Shown here in pieces: positions 58,066-64,000 of a stretch of DNA of 64,000 bases. A model generated the notes under the pieces. It ran no database searches. It was not told the origin of the DNA and was given only the letters and a program-made list of their open reading frames with translations. Location: contig NC_133122.1 of NCBI RefSeq assembly GCF_033568475.1, positions 8,114,324 to 8,178,323 on the forward strand, given 5' to 3'. A program made the position numbers and the translations under genes. The stretch is from Henckelia pumila (taxonomy: Eukaryota; Streptophyta; Magnoliopsida; Lamiales; Gesneriaceae). Positions within the stretch are counted from its first letter, which is position 1, and every line of letters starts with the position of its first letter.

Positions 58066-60707
58066 TGAAACGACCCTAACTCTATAATTAATAAATAAAT
58101 ATGCGGAAATTTTTTTTTTTATATACTTACTAAATAAAATATGTGCGTATATGCCCATACATATATGCACAGAATAAAAAGATTTAAAAATAAATAAATA
58201 AATAAATAACTTAAATAAAAATGCATTCCTTAAATAAAATAAATATCTGAGTCAAACATTTAATTAAAAAAAATACTGCATAAGAAAAATGATGTAAATT
58301 TTGCATGCACTGAAAATATTCAAATAAAATATTCAAAACTCACAACCACTGAAAAAATAATAAAAATATGGAACATACTGACATAATCAAAAACATGCAT
58401 GTGACTCAGACATCTATCACGGTCACGGGGTCACTGCATGTCCTCTCATAGGTCCTCGCCGCCGGGAGCTACATCCTCCTCTACGAACTCACCTGCACCA
58501 TACCAGTGTAGGGAGCCTAGAGGCCCAACATGCTAACATAACAAGGGTTTAAAATAATTTAAAACAATTAAATATTAATACATTACATATACATGAATGA
58601 GCATGCTTAAAAATATCATGGCATAAACATAACTTAAATTAACTTAAATAACATAGACATACATAATACATAACATTGTTGAGCAAGGTAATTTTATAAC
58701 ATCGCATGGTTGTATCCGTAGTGTAACCTTAAATCATACATTAAATACTGATCAGCGTGGAAACCAATCGTACGTGGCGATGACGAATCACCTCTTAAAT
58801 TGGCAGTAAACTGCCCTTCAATAGTTCACTTTTGGGGACGAATCCCCCTTAAATTGTCACACTACTTCAACTTCCAACATAAAATATTTTATTATTGCTC
58901 AACCTTAAACATTTAATTATGCATAAAATTATTTCATGAATGCATGTACTTAAATAAAATTGTGTGTCCTTCATATATATTTAATTTAATTTCTTACTAA
59001 CATATAAATATTAAAATAACTTCAATGCATAAAAATAATTAAATATATAATCAGGACACATGCAAATTTCTCATGGATGGTCCTGGACTGCTGGCCCTAA
59101 CACTCAAGCCCAATTACTTAAATCTGGCCCAATAACATACTTAAGCCCAATAAAATTGTTCTAAGCCCAATTAAAATAATTTAAAGCCCATATAACATTC
59201 TAGGCCCAATAACAACTTAAACTGGCCCAATGGGCCCAAAAGCCCAAAGACTGGCTCAATAACTTTTATGGGCTCAAAAGCCCATAAAATTAATGGACTA
59301 ACTTAATTAAAATTTTAAAAGCCCAAATAATTTAGAGTCCAAATAATTTATTTCTAATTAATTGGCCCAAAAACCAATTAATTCATAAAATACTTTAAAA
59401 ATAAAAAGACTCGAGCCCGGCCCACCGAACCCGGACCCGGACCAACTTAACCCGACCCACTACCCTACTGACCCGACCCGGACCACCACTGAAACCCTAG
59501 AACCCGACGCCCTATCTCTTCTCGGCTGCGGCCGTGAGCAGCAGCCACTCCGTGGCTGCTGCCGGCCTGCTCCGGCCGCCCCTGGCCGGAGCGCCACCGC
59601 CCAGACGTAGCCCACGTCTGGGCGGACCTGACCTGACCTGACCCAGCCCCAGCCCCCATGCAGCCTGGACCATCGAACCCGAAGCCCTTTTTCCCGAAAC
59701 CCTAGACTGCACCTTCCTCGGCCGAACTGCTCTTCCAAGGTTCTAGGCTTGTTTGGCTCGAGCCACTCGAGCCATTCCAGCCTAGACCTCTTCTACACCA
59801 CCTACTGGACCTGACCAGCAGCTAATACCGATCCAAGAGTGATAAAAACGTGAGATGAATGAACCACGAATACATAAGCTTCAACCCACAAAAATCAAAT
59901 CGTTTTTCTGAAAATTATTTGAAAGAATCTGATGCATACACATCCACACTAATACTCACTGATATAGTAACGAAATTTTTGAGAAAGAAACATGTCTTTC
60001 ACCGTAGAAATCGATTGAGCACGTACGTAGAACGTTTCCGGGACGACGAACGACCAACTTGGAGCTTGAACAACCAAGGCTATGGGATTTTTCTTGTGGG
60101 AAGCCGATGAAGATGATGAATGGAGGGGAGGGAGGCGGCTGATGGCTTTTGGTCGATGGGTTTGGGGTAGATTAGGTTAGAGTTTTTAATTTAATTAAAA
60201 TAGGTTTTTAGGAAATTAAATATATTAATAAGGATTTTAATATATAAAATACATAACTAAAAAAATCTAATTAAGAAAAGAAATCTGATAAATATCTTAG
60301 ATATATTAAAATCTCGAAATATCAATTTAATGGAATTTTAAAAATACTAAAAAAATAATTTTGGCTTATTTTGAATAAAAAATGGACTCCTAAAATTATA
60401 TAAAATTAAATACTAAAAATTTTGAGATAATAAAACTCAAAATAATATTTTAGGGCTCTAAAAAGGCTCATGAAATTAATTGGCTAGAAAGTTGTCATCT
60501 CGTCCGTCCACGGTCCCGTCTACGCGATAAAATAATTAAAATACTAAAAATCATAAAAATCACTAATTATGGGTTAAATGCTTAAAAATAAATTAAATCA
60601 TGCACAAATAATTCACATAATTATTTAACCCATAAATCTAAAATTTAAATAATTAAATATCCTAATTATGCATGCGGATTTACGTATTTAAAATACCGGG
60701 TGTTACA
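58066..60707 (-). repeat. 5' LTR of Gypsy-J
   Basis: 2642 bp, TGAAACGACCC to CGGGTGTTACA on the plus strand. Contains an AAAT microsatellite near 58187, a cluster of TGGGCY motifs (59106-59425) and a GC-rich block (59400-59700) whose overlapping open frames are low-complexity and not credible genes. Confidence 0.88.
59106..59425 (-). promoter_or_regulatory. Cluster of TGGGCC/TGGGCT (site II-type) motifs in Gypsy-J LTR
   Basis: About thirteen (A/G)GCCCA hexamers occur in ~320 bp, reading TGGGCC or TGGGCT on the element's coding strand. TGGGCY is the plant site II motif, bound by TCP factors and common in promoters of growth and ribosomal-protein genes. The position fits an LTR promoter region. 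Regulatory use is inferred. Confidence 0.55.
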
Positions 60708-61049
60708 ATCGGACCCTTTGAGATATTGGACAGAGTAGGGGCACTTGCTTATTGGGTGGCCTTGCCGCCTAACCTTGAAGGAGTCAATAATGTCTTCCAC
60801 GTGTCGATGTTGAGGAAGTACATCTCAAATTCGTCTCATGTGCTCAGCTTGGAGCCTCTTCAGTTATCTCCTCACATGACGTATGAGGAGAGGCCCATCC
60901 GGATTTTGGATAGACAGGAGAGGAGACTCCGTAACAAGTCGATTCCAATGATCAAGGTGAGATGACAGAATCATTCGGATGAAGAGGCCACTTGGGAGGC
61001 AGAGGCAGATATCAGAGCTCGCTATCCGGAACTATTTGGTAAGTCTTGA
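60708..61049 (+). pseudogene. Gypsy-L pol C-terminus (integrase end and chromodomain)
   Basis: The frame reads [52 protein letters not shown], then TGA (60963-60965) where the array has TGG, and continues to [19 protein letters not shown] and a stop at 61047. Very close to the array-family C-terminus. Its N-terminal part is cut off by Gypsy-J. Confidence 0.9.
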
Positions 61050-61073
61050 ATTTCGAGGACGAAATTTCATATT

Positions 61074-61087
61074 AGGGAGGGAGGAAC
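61074..61087 (+). other. Polypurine tract of Gypsy-L
   Basis: AGGGAGGGAGGAAC preceded by TTTCGAGGACGAAATTTC, as in the array family. Confidence 0.8.
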
Positions 61088-62450
61088 TGTGACGCCTAAA
61101 ATTTCCATAATTTGAATTTTATGCCAAAAATCTGTTTTAATATTTATAATTTTAATTTTCAGTATTAATTTTCTAAAAAAATATGTTTTCCCGCGCATTT
61201 GAGCTTATTTTTAAATTTTTGTGAAAATTTACTTATTTTTAAAAAAATTTCGGACCAGTAAAATCCAAATTTAATATTTTTAAATTAGAACCTGGAACTT
61301 GTATTTTATTTATTGTCAATTAAATTCCTAACTTTTAGTTCCTACGTTTAATTAGCATTTTTAGAGTTTTGTAGTATTTTCCCTTCTATTTATTTAGCCC
61401 TTAGAAAATCCCAATTTAAAATATACAACCCTAGCTTCTAATTTATACAGACGCACACACTATCGTCTAAACACACACACACCGCACGAACAGGGAATGA
61501 AATCCCCTTCTCTTCTCCTTATTCGATCCGCCAGCCTTCTTCACGAGAGCTTCCATTTTTTTTCCTCTTCAAGTAAATCGATCCTAGGATAGTTGGTGAC
61601 GATGCTCGATTTTAGCTTTCTTCCAGCTCTTCTTCCCCAGCCTTGCGATTGGCCGCAGCTCACAAATCTGCTTCCATCGGTTTTCTTTGCCTATTCTAGA
61701 TAGGCAAGATTATGGTTTCATTGCTCACCTAGTATATTATTTATGTGTGTTTTGATTGGTGATAGGTTTTGTGCATTTCATTTTTTTGAAAATATGTATG
61801 AATGCGTGCCCCTGTATTTTCTTCAAATCATGGCATGAAGCTTTTTGGTTGTTTATTGTTTGGAAACTGATTTAATAATGTTAAAGGTTGAGGAATGGTT
61901 GATTTTGAAGCATTTGAAAGGTAATGCAATGGAAAGTTGCTTATGTTCGAAATTTTTCCAGTTTTCTTGACAAGTTATTTTCGAAAATTGATGTTATTGA
62001 TGATGATGATTGGTTGGTGATGTAGGAGCTACCATGGGTGATACGTAGTTCACATGGTAGCGTTAGAAGGGATGAATTTGGAATGCGGTATTGGCTTGGA
62101 GGTTTCGAACTAGCCAGTTAACTTAGGGACTCGGTTTGAGGATGGCTGGGAATGCCGTCGAGCTTTGTTTTGGTGAGTTTGTGGGGCTGGTTTAGTGGTG
62201 TGAATGGGTCTAATGCACTGGTTATGGTCCTAGTTCTTTGGTTTGGGAGATGGGAGTCAACTCGCTAAGGTTTTCATTGGACAGGTAACTAAGTCATGGG
62301 CAGAATTGGAGGTTGTGCGGGTGCTGTCCGGGAATGAGCACTTATAACAGGGTTAGAGTCTGGATTTAGTGAAGGGATCGGGGTTGGTGGTACTTAGGGA
62401 AACGACTTTTCGAACGGAATTCAACTTGGTTGAGTTTTCCCTAGCCTTTT
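61088..62450 (+). repeat. LTR of Gypsy-L, probably truncated; right end uncertain
   Basis: Begins TGTGACGCCTAAAATTTCC, related to the array LTR start. It has the same layout early on (AT-rich, then a CA-rich stretch near 61450-61490, then CT-rich near 61510-61570). A TTTCCCGCGC motif lies at 61187-61196. No TCA terminus or primer site is seen before AT-rich DNA at about 62460. Confidence 0.6.
61187..61196 (+). promoter_or_regulatory. E2F-type motif in Gypsy-L LTR
   Basis: TTTCCCGCGC fits the E2F consensus TTTSSCGC. It is 2.3 kb upstream of ORC1, a gene class known to be E2F-regulated in plants. Any link is inference. Confidence 0.4.
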
Positions 62451-63330
62451 TTTCCTTATGTACCTCCATTATTTTTTAATTAAAAAACCTACTTTATCAT
62501 AAATTTGGTGACTTTATAGTATTGATTTTTTTATTATTATTAAAAAATTTTATTTAAAATTATTTTTCTTATGTATCATATAGACAATATAGTATTAAAT
62601 ATTATTAATGAAGAAGATATTTAAAAAATAATATGCAAAACAATTTTTTTTATATCAAATATTAATTTTAGTGAACTTGTATTGTAATGATGATTCTTGT
62701 TAATGGCGTACTTTGTTTGGGTGTAATTTTTTTTTTTTAATGTTAACTAGAGGATATATTCTGAAATAAAAAGTAAAAACGAAAACTTAATTTTAAATTT
62801 TAATTATTAGATAGTTTATCACAAAATTTAATTAAATTTTACTGAAAGAAATGGTGAAAAATTATCGATATTTTGTATACCGTATTAAAACTTGGGACAA
62901 AATACAAACAATACTAAATATACTAATAATTATTTTTGTTATTGTATCCTTTTTTATATTTAAATAATATTAAAGTTTACGATCAAACGTGAATTTTTAT
63001 CCACTAATAGATAATAGATTATAGATAGATAAAATCGTAAATTTAGATATTTGGAAAAAAAAATTTAAATGTTTATTAGCAATTATAACAGTTTTATTTG
63101 TTCTAAACCTTTAATACTTATCTTTTCTTTTCTGCAAGAGTAATATTTTCCTACCCCTTCTAATACCCACGTCTCAAGGAACCTGCATCACGTTTCTCAT
63201 TCAGCGACTAAAAGAAGTCTTTCTCTTAATTTACTCCATTCTCAGATATTCCCAGCCCTTTCACTCCGGGCTCTTGATTCCAAATCTTATCACCCAATCT
63301 TTTCACGTCGGGCTCTCGGATCCTAATCAA
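62451..63330. other. AT-rich intergenic region and putative ORC1 promoter
   Basis: No gene or repeat matching the rest of the window. Many poly-A/T and TATA-like runs prevent choosing one TATA box. The last ~150 bases become CT-rich, as in plant 5' UTRs. No E2F consensus was found here by eye. Confidence 0.5.
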
Positions 63331-63332
63331 TC

Positions 63333-63374
63333 ATGAAATTTTACTCCAATGTAGGGTTGGTTGTTCTTCTGTAA
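63333..63374 (+). promoter_or_regulatory. Possible upstream ORF in the ORC1 5' UTR
   Basis: A 13-codon frame (ATG to TAA) starts 170 bases before the ORC1 ATG. It overlaps a possible 5' UTR intron (donor AAT|GTAGGG at 63351, acceptor TTTTCAG at 63474), which would remove most of it. Either is speculative without transcript data. Confidence 0.3.
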
Positions 63375-63502
63375 AATTCATGTTTGGCATTGAGCTTAAT
63401 TCGTTCTTGCGGTGCATATGCTCTTAGTAACATTTATTCAGTGTTGCAATCATTTTTAGTTATAGGATTTTCAGATCCTGTTTCCGATCCAGTAGCCGCA
63501 AA

Positions 63503-64000
63503 ATGACAGAAACACCAGTGACTAAGAAATCCAGGTCTTCTTCAAACAATCTAAAGCACTCCATTTGTCCACCAACTCCACAAATCTCAACCACCACCGC
63601 TCTCCGTCGCTCCCTTCGCCTCACCTCCGCAACTCCAGAAAAGTTCCCACATTCGACTCCCAAGAATCGCCTGAATTCCCACCTTAACTCACCCACCACC
63701 ATTTCATTAGCCCCCGCATCGCCACAACTCACTGAATCCAAGAGAAAAAGAAAAATCGAAAACGAACAAAATGAGGGTCTCGAGACAAAAAGGGCCTCGA
63801 GGAATCTAGACAAAAATGCCCGTCATGGGAGTGGCAGAACAAAGAAAAGGGTGTACTATAAAAATGTTGTTTATGATGGAGGCCAGTTTTCAGCAGGGGA
63901 CGATGTTTATTTGAAGAGGAGAGAAGACACAGCCTCCGATGTTGAGGATCCGCTGATGGAGGAATGTAGGGTGTGCTTCAAGCCTGCTGGTAAGAAAATT
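63503..64000 (+). CDS. ORC1: Origin recognition complex subunit 1, N-terminal part (cut by window end)
   Basis: The nuclear DNA-binding ATPase subunit of the complex that licenses replication origins; plant ORC1 also has BAH and PHD domains that read histone marks. The frame has 166 codons to the window end without a stop. It opens with a Ser/Thr/Pro-rich disordered region containing SRSSSNNLKHS and TALRRSLRLTS, then a basic putative nuclear signal (ESKRKRKIEN). After that come KKRVYYKNVVYDGGQFSAGD and DDVYLKRREDTASD, which start the BAH region, and the first Cys pair of the PHD finger, ECRVCFKPAG. This matches my recollection of plant ORC1. A GTAAGA directly after PAG could be a splice donor or simply code for the next residues. 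The AAA+ ATPase and winged-helix parts lie outside. The ATG chosen is the first in frame after an upstream CT-rich leader. Confidence 0.85.
   Translation, partial: MTETPVTKKSRSSSNNLKHSICPPTPQISTTTALRRSLRLTSATPEKFPHSTPKNRLNSHLNSPTTISLAPASPQLTESKRKRKIENEQNEGLETKRASRNLDKNARHGSGRTKKRVYYKNVVYDGGQFSAGDDVYLKRREDTASDVEDPLMEECRVCFKPAGKKI

Larger units (their letters stand above)
57227..60707 (-). mobile_element. Gypsy-J: truncated minus-strand Ty3/gypsy element
   Basis: Consists of a complete 5' LTR, primer site, leader and the first ~217 codons of gag. The array LTR I cuts gag at 57227, and the rest of J is not found on the other side of the array. J's LTR end lies in the pol of Gypsy-L (60708), so J inserted into L. 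Confidence 0.88.
60708..62450 (+). mobile_element. Gypsy-L: 3' fragment of an older plus-strand Ty3 element
   Basis: Contains the integrase end, polypurine tract and an LTR beginning TGTGACGCC. The 5' portion is missing beyond Gypsy-J. The right limit of the LTR (about 62450) is a guess from where sequence turns AT-rich; no second primer site or LTR terminus was found. Confidence 0.7.

Noticed and set aside
59460-59740. Three overlapping GC-rich minus-strand frames that look like a small gene
   Set aside because: All lie in one GC-rich block of the Gypsy-J LTR with low-complexity content and no homology I recognise.
63460-63813. 117-residue minus-strand frame overlapping ORC1
   Set aside because: It is the reverse complement of a convincing ORC1 coding region and shows no domain of its own.

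Overview
The window is nuclear DNA from a flowering plant, most likely a eudicot. It is almost entirely LTR retrotransposons, and one host gene enters at the right edge: the 5' part of the origin recognition complex subunit 1 gene (ORC1, plus strand, from 63503). Nothing bacterial, organellar or CRISPR-like was seen. The species cannot be named from the sequence alone.

Left third (1-30320). An old minus-strand Ty3/gypsy chromovirus (Gypsy-A) has its 3' LTR cut by the window start and its 5' LTR at 28727-30320. Two later insertions split its decayed gag-pol into three pieces (645-3267, 16308-17086, 27580-28616). Insertion one (3268-16307) is a minus-strand Ty1/copia complex of two elements. 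Element Y landed in the RNase H region of element X, and a later deletion fused Y's leader to X's integrase start. This leaves three LTRs and a chimeric interior. Insertion two (17087-27579) is a minus-strand Ty3 element with very long (about 3.58 kb), nearly identical LTRs and only decayed pol remnants inside, so it is a non-autonomous element.

Middle (30321-57226). After about 0.5 kb of unclassified DNA comes the most striking structure: a plus-strand tandem array LTR-int-LTR-int-LTR-int-LTR of one chromovirus family, with a period of about 7.8 kb. Unit 1 has an intact pol but a gag with two stops. Unit 3 has an intact gag but a frameshifted pol. Unit 2 is damaged in both. In all three units gag and pol are in different frames, separated by a spacer with intron-like borders. 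Unspliced RNA would encode Gag alone, and spliced RNA could encode Gag-Pol. The non-autonomous element at 17087-27579 has almost the same primer-binding leader and a similar polypurine end as this family, so the array family is a plausible source of its replication proteins.

Right part (57227-64000). The array abuts a truncated minus-strand Ty3 element (Gypsy-J: partial gag, primer site, complete 2.6 kb LTR with a dense cluster of TGGGCC/T motifs). Gypsy-J itself sits in the pol of an older plus-strand Ty3 element (Gypsy-L), of which only the integrase end, polypurine tract and part of an LTR remain. About 1 kb of AT-rich intergenic DNA follows, then the ORC1 5' UTR and its first 166 codons. 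The right side reads as successive nesting beside a host gene: L, then J, then the array family. The missing left halves of L and J, and the lack of a target-site duplication around the array, point to later ectopic recombination.
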